A DNA stretch of 64,000 bases from Leptospira perolatii (GCF_002811875.1 NZ_NPDZ01000016.1:1-64000); one strand, 5' to 3'; numbered from the stretch's first letter, positions 26,687 through 35,680 are shown. Made by a program: numbers and translations. The notes: generated from the letters alone by a model not told the origin.

Positions 26687-27589
26687 ATGGTTCGTAATAT
26701 CAGCAAGGCGCTGATAGTGGCAGCTTTCCTGTTCACTACAGCAAATCTGAGTGCTAAGTCCTACGTTACCGGAGGATTGGGTCTTCAGTTCGACTTAGGA
26801 CAACTCGGCGAAACAATCGCTACCGATGGTTTGGATGCGTCCAACTACTTTGACGTTGCACCGAATGCTCCAGCAAACGCAAACGCTGGGGTCGCGGTTC
26901 GTCGCGCAATTATTCCGGAAAACCGCATGCTTTCTCTGCAGCATACTACCGCGAATATCATCAAAGCAAAAACAAGTGGTGCAATGTCAGGTATGACTAT
27001 TTCCGCTGGCTATGAGCGCGATTTCGGAAAGGCTTTCTTCTGGAGGGTAAACGCTCACTATACGAGAAAAGTTGCCGGTGGGCAATCATCCATGAAATTT
27101 GTAGAATACAAATTCTATGATATTACTTGGGATTATAATGCGGTCCAAATTCCAGTCAACGTAGGTATCAAAGTTTCAGTTTCTGAAGATGCTGCTCTTT
27201 ACGTTGGTGCTGGATTACACTATTTTAATGGTGGATGGAGTCTTGCAGGTAGCTCAAGAGTGGAAGACGTGCACCAAGCATTGATTGGACTCGGCTTAGG
27301 AAGCTCTACAATCACGAACTTATTGGCTGATGGAACCAACCCTACTACCAATTTCGAAAATACTAGATTCCACGTAGCTGGTCTTGCGCCAAACTGGCTG
27401 GTAGGAGCTCAAGCTCGGATTTCCGACAAAGGACATATTTACTTTGAAGCTGAAACTCTGTATTCCTTCAAATACGGTATTGCTCACCCACAATCTGCTG
27501 GTGGAGCACAGTCCTTAGCACCTAGCGTTGCTTATCCGATCGTTCTGGGAGGAACCCAGTATCGCTTTGGATACAAACACGAGATTTAA
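26687..27589 (+). CDS. ompL1: Outer-membrane porin OmpL1
   Basis: A 300-residue beta-barrel porin. Signal peptide ends at NLSA (about residue 23). Conserved OmpL1 blocks are visible: GGLGLQFDLGQLG, KTSGAMSGMTISAGYERDFGKAFFWRV, AALYVGAGLHYFNGGWSL, LLADGTNP, and the C-terminal YPIVLGGTQYRFGYKHEI. OmpL1 is a surface-exposed porin and fibronectin/laminin-binding antigen in pathogenic leptospires, usually about 320 residues; the shorter length comes from the first extracellular loop. TTGACA at 26573-26578 could be a -35. It ends in a strong terminator and is monocistronic. Confidence 0.93.
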   Translation: MVRNISKALIVAAFLFTTANLSAKSYVTGGLGLQFDLGQLGETIATDGLDASNYFDVAPNAPANANAGVAVRRAIIPENRMLSLQHTTANIIKAKTSGAMSGMTISAGYERDFGKAFFWRVNAHYTRKVAGGQSSMKFVEYKFYDITWDYNAVQIPVNVGIKVSVSEDAALYVGAGLHYFNGGWSLAGSSRVEDVHQALIGLGLGSSTITNLLADGTNPTTNFENTRFHVAGLAPNWLVGAQARISDKGHIYFEAETLYSFKYGIAHPQSAGGAQSLAPSVAYPIVLGGTQYRFGYKHEI

Positions 27590-27617
27590 TTCTTTAAATC
27601 AAGTGTATAAGTTGCAA

Positions 27618-27647
27618 AAAGGTCCTCTGTATAGAGGACCTTTTTTT
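27618..27647 (+). terminator. Intrinsic terminator of ompL1
   Basis: 11-bp perfect stem (27618-27628 with 27633-27643), 4-nt loop, followed by a T run to 27647. It may also serve the convergent pcm gene, since the A tract on the other side is shorter. Confidence 0.9.
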
Positions 27648-27681
27648 ATGTACATTAAATATTCAGAATATTAGATTTGTG

Positions 27682-28404
27682 TTAGAAAGAAACTTTCCCT
27701 TTCCCCTCTAAAGGAACGAATTTGACTGGAAGTCGATTCAGAACCACCCAACTGTTTTCCTTTTTTTGCAGCGTCAATAAATACTGAAATTCGGAATTGT
27801 ATTCAATCGGCAGAACTGCCTTTGCCAAGTCCTTTAAGTGTCTGAAGAAAGGACTCTCGGACTTAGGAACAGTAGGAAAACAAGCAGAGGCGACCAGACG
27901 ATCAAAAGCTCCAAATTTTTCTGCCACCTCATACGCATCCCCCAAAAGTACAGTCTGCAATTTTGAAAAAGACGGAATCCAAGTTTCGAGGTTTTGAATT
28001 GCCTTTTTATGCAATTCAGGAACGATTTCTACCGAGACGATTTTCACCCCCAGCTCATTCAGAATTGCAGTCAGGTATCCAGTTCCAGTACCGATTTCCA
28101 GAACAGTCATCCCCGGCTCTAACGCCAACCGCTCTGACATGTAAGCGACAATATAAGGCTGAGAAATCGTCTGATTCCAGCCCACGTGAATTGCCTTATC
28201 ATCATAAGAATATTTTTGAAGATCGTCCGGAAGGAAAAGATGCCGTTGCACTTTCCGCATCGCCTCTAGAACTTTAGAATTCTGAATCCCTCTCGCTTCG
28301 ATTTGTGTTCGGACCATCAGATCCCTAGCTTTTTTTTGCCCCGAAGTTTCGAGCGGATGAACAACTGGAACGTGCAGGTCAGAACTTTTATTTTCCATTG
28401 ACAC
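27682..28404 (-). CDS. pcm: Protein-L-isoaspartate O-methyltransferase
   Basis: A 240-residue SAM-dependent enzyme that repairs isoaspartyl residues in aged proteins. Conserved blocks: RTQIEARGI, HLFLPDDLQKYSYDDKAIHVGWNQTISQPYIVAYM, and the SAM-binding VLEIGTGTGYLTAIL, then VVSVEIVPEL. A second Met two codons in (28398) is an equally good start. Slightly longer than the E. coli enzyme at the N-terminus. Cytoplasmic. The tRNA-Phe gene begins 34 bp upstream on the opposite strand. Confidence 0.9.
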   Translation of the reverse strand: MSMENKSSDLHVPVVHPLETSGQKKARDLMVRTQIEARGIQNSKVLEAMRKVQRHLFLPDDLQKYSYDDKAIHVGWNQTISQPYIVAYMSERLALEPGMTVLEIGTGTGYLTAILNELGVKIVSVEIVPELHKKAIQNLETWIPSFSKLQTVLLGDAYEVAEKFGAFDRLVASACFPTVPKSESPFFRHLKDLAKAVLPIEYNSEFQYLLTLQKKENSWVVLNRLPVKFVPLEGKGKVSF

Positions 28405-28437
28405 TCGAGGTCGCGTTCATATCCTGGCACTGGGTTT

Positions 28438-28510
<73 letters not shown>

Positions 28511-28514
28511 CTGC

Positions 28515-28757
28515 CTAATTTCCCGCCTTCCTCTCTTCCCCCAATTTCCAAAGTTCCGTAAAAACGACCGGATCTACTTCCTTGCAAAGTTCCGGCTTAT
28601 ACAGTTTCTTGACCGGAGGCTTCGGATAAATATGTATTTCGTCCGTATCCGGAATGTAGGTCATCATTCTCAAAATCTGATCGAGTCCCTCGATTTCGTA
28701 CATAGTGTAAGACATCCCCTTGGACGGGATGATTTGAGAGGTTTCCAAATACTTCAT
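28515..28757 (-). CDS. Small conserved protein of unknown function
   Basis: An 80-residue protein, acidic and basic residues mixed, no signal peptide or membrane segment, rich in Pro/Lys in the second half (YPKPPVKKLYKPE). The ATG at 28757 has AGGAGC three bases upstream, which supports a real gene. It lies between tRNA-Phe and coaE, on the opposite strand to both. I do not recognise the family; it may bind another small partner. Confidence 0.65.
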   Translation of the reverse strand: MKYLETSQIIPSKGMSYTMYEIEGLDQILRMMTYIPDTDEIHIYPKPPVKKLYKPELCKEVDPVVFTELWKLGEERKAGN

Positions 28758-28928
28758 GCTGCTCCTAATTTCCGGACTCGTGACAGAGATTCCCCTTTTT
28801 CAGGGATAGAACGCCGAACCTTCCGACCATTCTACAACAAGTTCCTACAACCTCAGCTCATTTTTCCGAGTTCGATAGCGATTCTTTTTTGCTTGTACTT
28901 TTTCTGGCACTCGATCTAATCTTCCTAC

Positions 28929-29546
28929 ATGTCCGGAAGCTCAAAGAGGATGGATAAGGCATTCTTGGTCGGGCTCACCGGAATTATCGGGGGTGGAAAG
29001 TCTACTGCTGCAAAGATTCTGGAAAGTATAGGCGCGTTTCGAATCAGCTCGGATGAGATCGCGAGAAAATATTCGGACCCGGATTCTCCAATTCGAGACG
29101 AATTAGTCAGAGAACTCGGAGAGGAAATTCTAAGCGAATCTGGCAAACCGGACAGAAAAAAAATCGCAAAGGTGGTATTCGAAGATCCAAAGAAACTCGA
29201 AGCACTGAATCGATTGATTCATCCAAGGGTACGCGCAGAGTTTCAATCCGTTCTAGAGGGACTTACAGAGAACACCCTCGTGATTTGGGAAGTACCACTT
29301 CTCTTTGAAACGGATGCGTTTGAGATATGCGATAAGACAGTATGCGTACTCTCCGATCCCGAAAGTTCTTTGAAACGGGTAGTTTCTAGAGATGGAATCT
29401 CGCTCAAAGAAGCAACTGCTCGCATGAATAGCCAGTTACCTATTGAGGAAAAGGCAAAACGAGCCGATTATGTCATTAGAAATCTAGGAACCTTACGAGA
29501 ATTAGAGCAGGAATGCAAAAGGATCTTTAAGCAGCTAAGAGGATAA
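28929..29546 (+). CDS. coaE: Dephospho-CoA kinase
   Basis: A 205-residue P-loop kinase that phosphorylates dephospho-CoA, the last step of coenzyme A synthesis. Walker A is GIIGGGKST, followed by the DEIARKY substrate motif, IHPRVRAEF and VIWEVPLLFE. The lid-like SRDGISLKEATARMNSQLP segment is typical. Length is normal. A second Met at codon 8 (28950) is an alternative start. Stop is three bases before the SPOR-protein gene, so they are probably co-transcribed. Confidence 0.93.
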   Translation: MSGSSKRMDKAFLVGLTGIIGGGKSTAAKILESIGAFRISSDEIARKYSDPDSPIRDELVRELGEEILSESGKPDRKKIAKVVFEDPKKLEALNRLIHPRVRAEFQSVLEGLTENTLVIWEVPLLFETDAFEICDKTVCVLSDPESSLKRVVSRDGISLKEATARMNSQLPIEEKAKRADYVIRNLGTLRELEQECKRIFKQLRG

Positions 29547-29549
29547 GAA

Positions 29550-30251
29550 ATGAAAGAAAAAATATTCTATGTCATTAATCTAGATAATAAGAGAATCTTT
29601 TTATTATCTCTGTTTCTTATCGGACTCCTTTTCTCATTTTTCTTTTTGGGAGTTTCAATCGGTAGGAAAAGGGGCCAGGTCCAAGAAAATCTTGCGCTCG
29701 CGACTTCAATCAGCTCCGAACAAAGTTCGGGAGGCAGTACTCTAAATGCAATTCCGTTAGACTCCTTTGAAAGTAAATCCGAAAATACTAATTCGGTTAA
29801 CGTTGCAAATTCTACGAACAGAGAAGAAGAGATTCGGTTCAGAAACCTTCCGCCAAATTCTGAGATCGTAGATCTGAAAGTTGAAACGACAAAAAAAGAA
29901 ACAGAGACGAAAGAAAGCGAAAAAAAAGTCGTCTCGGACACAATAAAAAGGCCTCAAAAGGAAAAAAAATCTGTACGGAAAGCAAAAGATCATAAGTCAG
30001 CTGAGACTGCAACAAAAGGGAAAAAGCATATATCTAGCGAAAACTTTTTTGTGCAAGTTGCTGCATTTAAGAGTAAATCAAAAGCGGATGAACTGAAATC
30101 TAGCTTGGGCGGAAAATCCTTTGTGAAAAAAACTGCAAACGGTTATTTTACAGTTCGGATGGGAAACTTTTCCTCTAAAGAGGAAGCAGATCGATCGATC
30201 AAGAGACTTCCCACTCAGCTCAAGGAAGGAGCTATTATCTCAAAGGAATAA
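29550..30251 (+). CDS. SPOR-domain membrane protein
   Basis: A 233-residue bitopic protein: short cytoplasmic N-terminus, one membrane helix (residues 16-37), a Lys/Glu/Ser-rich linker (about 50-160) and a C-terminal SPOR domain (FFVQVAAFKSKSKADELKSSL ... YFTVRMGNFSSKEEADRSIKRL). SPOR domains bind denuded septal peptidoglycan, so it is likely a cell-division or envelope protein. It follows coaE with a 3-bp gap. Confidence 0.85.
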   Translation: MKEKIFYVINLDNKRIFLLSLFLIGLLFSFFFLGVSIGRKRGQVQENLALATSISSEQSSGGSTLNAIPLDSFESKSENTNSVNVANSTNREEEIRFRNLPPNSEIVDLKVETTKKETETKESEKKVVSDTIKRPQKEKKSVRKAKDHKSAETATKGKKHISSENFFVQVAAFKSKSKADELKSSLGGKSFVKKTANGYFTVRMGNFSSKEEADRSIKRLPTQLKEGAIISKE

Positions 30252-30305
30252 TTTGATAGGACTGTTTGCACAGTACTATGATTTTTTTTCTATTGACCCT
30301 TACAT

Positions 30306-30974
30306 ATGAGACAGACACTTTCGTCGCAGAGAGAAATGGATCTGCAAGGGCTTGAACCAGTTCGTATCGCCGTCGTCAGATCTACGATCGAACGACTGCG
30401 AGTTACTTATTCTGATTTGTTAACTACCATCAAAGGTTATGATGGTATACCGCACTTTTTTGAAAACCATCTGTATTCACCACCGAACAAAGAAGAGAGA
30501 GATAATGCGCTCGAAAGTCTTTACGAAAAACTAAAGACTGTCGCCGGAAAAGCAATGACCGACAATATCCGGCAGATTATCATGCTAAACAATCTTACGG
30601 ACTCTTTAGATTTTGATACCGCAAAAATTGTAGTCGATAACAACCTACTAGAAGACGGCGAAATTTCCAGGAACAATCTGTATGCTGCGATCGGAGAAGT
30701 GAAACGATTTGAGGACCGAAGAACTCAAATCGTTATGGTCGGAGAAACCCTCAAATTTTTCTTTTCACTTTCCAAATTACCAATGGTAAAACTGATTATG
30801 GCGCCGATCAAAGTTGCCGCTTCCATGGTAGGAGCCACTTCTCTCGTGGATACAATGGAAGCGGGCTACAAGCTCTCGAATCAAATAAAGGACCTGGGCC
30901 CTTTTGTGGATGCATTTGTAGATCGAGAAAACCGATTAATCACCAAACTAGAACAAGGTGCAGAACACTTTTAA
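30306..30974 (+). CDS. FFLEELY-motif-like protein of unknown function
   Basis: A 222-residue mostly helical protein without signal peptide. Residues about 42-65 (GYDGIPHFFENHLYSPPNKEERDNALE) resemble the FFLEELY-motif family, whose function is unknown; the following helices (LKTVAGKAMTDNIRQIIMLNNLTDSLD) also fit. Residues about 150-190 are hydrophobic (LPMVKLIMAPIKVAASMVGATSLVD) and may associate with the membrane. It begins 55 bp after the SPOR gene on the same strand. Family resemblance is moderate only. Confidence 0.6.
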   Translation: MRQTLSSQREMDLQGLEPVRIAVVRSTIERLRVTYSDLLTTIKGYDGIPHFFENHLYSPPNKEERDNALESLYEKLKTVAGKAMTDNIRQIIMLNNLTDSLDFDTAKIVVDNNLLEDGEISRNNLYAAIGEVKRFEDRRTQIVMVGETLKFFFSLSKLPMVKLIMAPIKVAASMVGATSLVDTMEAGYKLSNQIKDLGPFVDAFVDRENRLITKLEQGAEHF

Positions 30975-31061
30975 CATAGCCTTCCCTGAATCTAGGTTGC
31001 AAGAACTCAGCTAATTCGCACAGTCTTCCCTAAACTTCAGAGTTTAGCAAGGAAGGAAAAC

Positions 31062-31748
31062 ATGTTTATAGGCCACTACGGAGTTTCTTACGCTTTAAAG
31101 AAAGCGGAACCGAAAGCGCCATTCTGGGCGTTGCTCATTGGCGTGCAGTTCGTAGATGTATTATTCATGTCCTTTATACTACTTGGAATCGAAAAAATGA
31201 GATTGGTCCCAGGATTTACAGAGGTGAATCCTTTCGATTTGTATTTCATGCCTTACACTCACAGCCTGGTGGCTACAGTCTTTTGGTCTGTTTTAACCTT
31301 CTTTCTCTTCAAGTTTCTATTCTTAAAAAATATAGATTCGAAAATAAAGAATAGAGTGTCGCTTGTGGTAGCAATTTCGGTTGCATCACATTTCTTCTTG
31401 GATTTACCTATGCACACGAAAGATCTCCCTCTCTTTACAAATGATGGTTTAAAGATTGGATTCGGTCTTTGGAACTATAGAATTATTTCGATTTCACTAG
31501 AAGTATTGCTCTTGGGCATCGGTGCTTATCTTTATTTCACTAACACAAAGCCTAAAGATTCGTTCGGCGGTAAATATGGAATGCATATATTCATCGGAAT
31601 CCTTTTTGTCCTAGCAGTCGCGACTCCTTTTCTCCCCATTCCGGCCACAATCACTGAATTTGGAATCCAAGGTTTATTCGGATATTTTGCAATTGCGGCG
31701 ATAGGTGGTTGGTTGGACTCAAAAAGAATTCCTATCTCATCCAACTAA
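31062..31748 (+). CDS. YdjM-like membrane protein (putative metal-dependent hydrolase)
   Basis: A 228-residue protein with about five to six membrane helices. Conserved polar residues fit the YdjM/DUF457 family: FIGHYGVSYALKK at the N-terminus, an Asp in GVQFVDVLF, His in MPYTHSLVATV, and HFFLDLPMH in a helix. Such proteins are proposed metal-dependent hydrolases; activity is unproven. AAGGAAGG precedes the ATG. Single gene. Confidence 0.72.
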   Translation: MFIGHYGVSYALKKAEPKAPFWALLIGVQFVDVLFMSFILLGIEKMRLVPGFTEVNPFDLYFMPYTHSLVATVFWSVLTFFLFKFLFLKNIDSKIKNRVSLVVAISVASHFFLDLPMHTKDLPLFTNDGLKIGFGLWNYRIISISLEVLLLGIGAYLYFTNTKPKDSFGGKYGMHIFIGILFVLAVATPFLPIPATITEFGIQGLFGYFAIAAIGGWLDSKRIPISSN

Positions 31749-32096
31749 CAGATGCTAACTATTCATTGTTAAGGTGGAAGTTTAAACCAACCAAAGGCTG
31801 AACTCGAAAAAATAGTATGATATCAAACCGATAGGCACTTCATTTCCTTTTGAAAATCGAAATTTACATCTTGTTATTCTGTTTGATCTAAAACCTATGA
31901 AACTTTTAACAGCTATTTAATCTTTTCTTCACGAAGTTGAATACAAAACTTTCGGAATAGAATTTTTTAAGGAAGGCAACTAACTAGAACTATGCGAAAA
32001 CCACTTTGCTAAACTCAAGATTCTTAATATTTTATGATAAATAAAAAATTTTTCAGAAATTTGAAAAATGCATTTTATTGGGATGTCCTTTTTCAT
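31749..32096. other. Intergenic region before the second DUF1554 gene
   Basis: 348 bp, AT-rich. The last 63 bp can be read as an N-terminal extension of the following gene from 32034, but its signal peptide fits a start at 32097. I see no RNA gene or clear palindrome here. Confidence 0.4.
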
Positions 32097-32912
32097 ATGA
32101 AAAAGATTCACATAATACTATTGCTTTTAATTCTTTTAATGTCTGCTTGTTCTCCAGGTGAGAACAATTCGAGTTCGACAAAGCTTGTTCCCACATCACA
32201 ACTTTTAGAGAATGTCGTAAGTGGGTCTTCGGCTTCTAAACTTTCCTTATCAATTTCTTCACCGACTCCAGGGCCAAGAAACTATAAGTATCTGTTCGTG
32301 GCGACAAACGAAACGGGTCATGATGCAAACTGGGGAGGAATCGCAGGAGCTGACGCTTTTTGCAATTCACATGTACCATCTAATATTACCGGAGGGGACG
32401 GTGGCATTATAGCCGATGGCATCGTTAGTGATTTAAAACCTTTTAAAGCAATGGTCGTTGACGGAGTATATCGTTCCGCTGCAGGCGGGGAATTCGGCAA
32501 AATCGATTGGGTCTTCCGACCAAATACAGAGTATCGCAGAGCTGCCGATAATGCGATTGTTTTCACCAGCAATTCGGATGGATTGATCGATTTCTTTAAT
32601 AATGCAAAGTTGCAAAATTCTTTCGCGGTCCCGAACATCCCTACTGGAATCTGGACCGGACTGGATTCCAAAGACTGGACCGTGTGGACAGTCGGAACTC
32701 CGGTTAATTGCCAAGGCTGGACCACAAGTATGTTGCCCCTATACGGAGTCTTCGGAAATGCGAATTCATTAGATGGTCATTCTCTAATGAATCAAGTCGC
32801 AGGTACTTCAATTGGTGGGACTCTGCAGTGTGGGACTAAAATTTCACCCCTTCAGAACTTAAAGTTAGGAATCCTTTGCGTGGAACAGAACAGCGCAAAT
32901 CCGGAGGAATAA
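32097..32912 (+). CDS. DUF1554 lipoprotein (second copy)
   Basis: A 271-residue lipoprotein from the ATG at 32097 (MKKIHIILLLLILLMSACSPG; lipid Cys at 19). The frame extends to 32034, but that adds a 21-residue non-signal stretch. DUF1554 blocks match the gene at 18562: YKYLFVATNETGHDANWGGIAGADAFCNS, FRPNTEYRRA, IWTGLDSKDWTVW, CQGWTTS, LGILCVEQ. Expected in the outer membrane; ligand unknown. It lies alone before the repeat-rich spacer. Confidence 0.82.
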   Translation: MKKIHIILLLLILLMSACSPGENNSSSTKLVPTSQLLENVVSGSSASKLSLSISSPTPGPRNYKYLFVATNETGHDANWGGIAGADAFCNSHVPSNITGGDGGIIADGIVSDLKPFKAMVVDGVYRSAAGGEFGKIDWVFRPNTEYRRAADNAIVFTSNSDGLIDFFNNAKLQNSFAVPNIPTGIWTGLDSKDWTVWTVGTPVNCQGWTTSMLPLYGVFGNANSLDGHSLMNQVAGTSIGGTLQCGTKISPLQNLKLGILCVEQNSANPEE

Positions 32913-32936
32913 GTTTAAAGCGAGGGTGCTACAGGC

Positions 32937-33002
32937 CTCTCGCGTTCGAGTCCCTCAGCATTCTTTATTAGAATTATCTTATATCGGTTTAAAGGAGAGA
33001 TT
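32937..33002. repeat. 66-bp direct repeat, copy 1
   Basis: Identical over 66 bp to 33186-33251. It contains GTTCGAGTCCCTC, the same 13 bases as the T-arm and 3' strand of the neighbouring tRNA-Leu (which lies on the other strand), followed by TCAGCATTC and an AT-rich tail ending GGAGAGATT. Confidence 0.9.
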
Positions 33003-33017
33003 CTGACACTTTGAATA

Positions 33018-33178
33018 ACAGTCGCTTCCTATGGGGCGCGACTGTGTGAGTGGAGGTCCTGACCGCTACGCAATTCCGCTTCCTGCGGAATTTGGCTCCG
33101 CGGCGTCTCGCGTCTGCCATCGCACATCCTGTGCTCTGGTCGGCTTGGCTTACGCTCCCTATGGGTCGCTACCAAGCC
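33018..33178. repeat. Cluster of hairpins sharing a CCTATGGG core
   Basis: Three inverted repeats in 160 bp: 8-bp ACAGTCGC/GCGACTGT (33018-33025, 33038-33045), 8-bp AATTCCGC/GCGGAATT (33072-33079, 33085-33092) and 7-bp GGCTTGG/CCAAGCC (33142-33148, 33172-33178). The first and third enclose nearly the same 17-mer (CGCTYCCTATGGGKCGC, 15 of 17 identical). Looks like a REP-type or tRNA-associated palindromic element. No gene; the open frames here are by-products. Confidence 0.7.
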
Positions 33179-33185
33179 TCTCAGA

Positions 33186-33251
33186 CTCTCGCGTTCGAGT
33201 CCCTCAGCATTCTTTATTAGAATTATCTTATATCGGTTTAAAGGAGAGATT
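33186..33251. repeat. 66-bp direct repeat, copy 2
   Basis: Second copy, abutting the 3' end of tRNA-Leu. Its GTTCGAGTCCCTC (33193-33205) is an inverted copy of the tRNA-Leu T-arm segment at 33263-33275, so the two can form a hairpin in single-stranded DNA or in a read-through transcript. Confidence 0.9.
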
Positions 33252-33254
33252 TGC

Positions 33255-33336
<82 letters not shown>

Positions 33337-33478
33337 GTAGAGTTCCAATTTTTCAAAACTGGGTCATAGGTCAAGTGTAATGAGCGTCGGAATTGAAGGC
33401 GAAATTTATCAAAAAAGCATTGCTGGAGGAAGGAAGCGGAATGGCAGAACCAATTAAAGTGCGCATTTTTTCTTAGAG

Positions 33479-33620
33479 TACCCCGCCCGGGGTGGGGGCC
33501 GGAGCGGCAGCGGTGGCTTCCTCCGAACCGAATTTTCAGAAAAACCCTGACGTGGCGATTCCTTTTTCTCGAAAGCGCGCGTAGGACCTCCTACACCATT
33601 TGTTCGCAAATTCCGGAGTT
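33479..33620. repeat. Interspersed palindromic element, copy 2
   Basis: Carries a GC-rich TACCCCGCCCGGGG tract (33479-33492) followed by GGGGGCC, and about 90 bp later the palindrome GTAGGACCTCCTAC (33581-33594) and TTCGCAAATTCCGGAG. It is the same order of parts as at 84-220. The whole 33337-33644 gap holds no gene that I can see. Confidence 0.55.
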
Positions 33621-33644
33621 ACTTCTCGTCAGAAAGAAACCCTT

Positions 33645-34355
33645 TCAGGATGAAATCAGTTCCTGGTAAAGAGGTAAGATCGCTTCTGCTAAGGGCAAAT
33701 CCTCCGGGCGAGTGATTTTCAGATTATAAGGATGCGATTCTACAAGCGCAAAATTTAATCCAGCATGCTGGCCCCAGGTACATAGATCCGTAATTTCAAA
33801 GCTCCCGGGAGTCCGAGGAAGTTTTTTTAATAAATCTCCTCGAATTGCTTGAGGAGTCTTCATGAACCAAATTCTTTCACGATCCAAGAATTGATTTTTG
33901 TTATCTTCCTTTTGCAAAACTGTCTCGTGATTGCGAGTAGCTAGTGTCGCTAATCCAGATCTCTCCGTTTCCATTCCCAGGTGATTCAAATCTTCTGAAT
34001 GCACAAATGGTCGGGCTGCATCGTGAATGTAAATTAGGTCATTCGAACCGATCTGTATGCTATCTAATCCCCGAAGCGTAGACTCGTGTCGAGTAGGACC
34101 TCCTTCTACGATTCGATCTCTTTCCCTCAAATAAGGAGAGCAGATTTTTTCCGTCTCTTCCATATGGTCAGGATGTGTGACAATGATGATCTCTTTCGTT
34201 AGTCCCCATTCTAGAAAACTTAAAAGACTGTGAAGCAGTATCGGTTTTCCTTGCAGTTCTAGAAACTGTTTCGGTCTGGAACCGCCCATTCTGGTCCCAG
34301 ACCCACCGGCTAACAATAAAACACGAATGCTCTCAGAGGGGAACCAGGAGTTCAT
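33645..34355 (-). CDS. ispD: 2-C-methyl-D-erythritol 4-phosphate cytidylyltransferase
   Basis: A 236-residue enzyme of the MEP isoprenoid pathway that makes CDP-methylerythritol. LLLAGGSGTRMGGSRPKQF near residue 13 is the nucleotide-binding loop; IHDAARPF and the C-terminal YNLKITRPEDL are diagnostic. Cytoplasmic. The start overlaps the end of lysA by 23 bp, so the two are coupled although they serve different pathways. Confidence 0.94.
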   Translation of the reverse strand: MNSWFPSESIRVLLLAGGSGTRMGGSRPKQFLELQGKPILLHSLLSFLEWGLTKEIIIVTHPDHMEETEKICSPYLRERDRIVEGGPTRHESTLRGLDSIQIGSNDLIYIHDAARPFVHSEDLNHLGMETERSGLATLATRNHETVLQKEDNKNQFLDRERIWFMKTPQAIRGDLLKKLPRTPGSFEITDLCTWGQHAGLNFALVESHPYNLKITRPEDLPLAEAILPLYQELISS

Positions 34356-35601
34356 TCTGAACGACTTGCTCCAAAGTCTGCTTTTTGCGAATTAACTGAA
34401 ATTTACCTTCCAAATCCAAAAGCACCTCTGGTGTCTCTGGATAAGAATTATAATTCTTTAATGACATAGAGGAACAATATGCACCAGCACCTTCCATTAC
34501 AACGAAGTCATCTATGTTCGGGATCTCGGTTACTACAGTCCTTGGGCCTCCACCCTCCTCTTGCGTCATAATATCTCCGCTCTCACAACAGTGTCCGACA
34601 TAAACGACTTCTCCCTTTGCTCTAGTCGCATTCTCTTCTTTCGATACAACTACAAGCGGATGCTTTGCTGCATAGAGAGCTGGCCGAGTATTCACATCCA
34701 TTCCAATATCAAGTTTTACGAAAGTAAAACCGCCATCGCCGGTCGAGACGACGTCATCAACTCTAGAGACGATGGCTCCGTTGTTTACCATTAAAAAGGA
34801 TCCTGGCTCGATCTCCATTTTTAGTTTCTTTCCATGTTCTTTTTCAAACTTTTGAAATAATTCTTTTACAGGAACTCCGATCACCTGGGGATCTGTTGTT
34901 TTCTCGTCGGCCATTCTTCCTACTTTAAAGCCACCTCCCAAATTCACGGTATGGCAATTCGGAAATTTAGCTGCGATTTCCAGTGTATAATGAGCAACGG
35001 CCTTCCAGACCTCAGGATCCGAACCAGAGCCAATATGAGTATGGATTCGGATCACTTTAAGCGAATACTTTTGTACGATGTCCTGCACTTTTGAAAGATC
35101 TTCGTGCCAAATTCCAAAGGAAGAAGTTTTTCCTCCCACGTCAGTCTTCTTTGTCGCCCCGGAGCCGAGCCCGGGATTAAATCGAATGCTGACTTCGCCA
35201 CTTGGAAATAATTTTCCAAATTCTTCCAGTTGTTTCAACGAACATGCATTGAACTGGACTCCAGATTGGACCAGATCCTTTAATCCTAAAGCCAATTGCT
35301 GAGAAGTGAGTAATATTTCCTGGGGTTTAAATCCTGCGAGAATAGCTCTTCGGACCTCGTGTTCGGAAGATGCGTCGATATGTATTCCCTTCCTGCGAAG
35401 GACTTCCAGTACCGTGCGACTTGGGTTTGCCTTCATCGCAAATCTAACGGTAATGCCGAATGCGTTCGGAAAAGACAGAGCTTTCTCACAGCTCAATTCT
35501 ATTCCCCTGCGAGAATAAACGTAGATCGGAGTTCCGAAGGTACTCGCTAAGTTTCGGACTTGTTCCTTCGTCAAAAATTTTAGATTTTCTATTGATTGCA
35601 T
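34333..35601 (-). CDS. lysA: Diaminopimelate decarboxylase
   Basis: A PLP enzyme that decarboxylates meso-diaminopimelate to lysine. The PLP-binding lysine is in FAMKANPS, then HIGSGSD, GGGFKVG, EPGSFLMVNNGA and the catalytic GHCCESGD from the other subunit. The frame is open to 35697, which would overlap the divergent gene at 35681; the ATG at 35601 (MQSIENLKFLTKEQV) gives 422 residues, the usual length, and is preferred. Coupled to ispD downstream. Confidence 0.9.
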   Translation of the reverse strand: MQSIENLKFLTKEQVRNLASTFGTPIYVYSRRGIELSCEKALSFPNAFGITVRFAMKANPSRTVLEVLRRKGIHIDASSEHEVRRAILAGFKPQEILLTSQQLALGLKDLVQSGVQFNACSLKQLEEFGKLFPSGEVSIRFNPGLGSGATKKTDVGGKTSSFGIWHEDLSKVQDIVQKYSLKVIRIHTHIGSGSDPEVWKAVAHYTLEIAAKFPNCHTVNLGGGFKVGRMADEKTTDPQVIGVPVKELFQKFEKEHGKKLKMEIEPGSFLMVNNGAIVSRVDDVVSTGDGGFTFVKLDIGMDVNTRPALYAAKHPLVVVSKEENATRAKGEVVYVGHCCESGDIMTQEEGGGPRTVVTEIPNIDDFVVMEGAGAYCSSMSLKNYNSYPETPEVLLDLEGKFQLIRKKQTLEQVVQNELLVPL

Positions 35602-35680
35602 ACTGACTGATGAGTTTCTATATAGTTTAAGGCCATCTTCCCAAGGTGTCCGGGTTTTTTCAAAGGCAAATTTCCGATTT

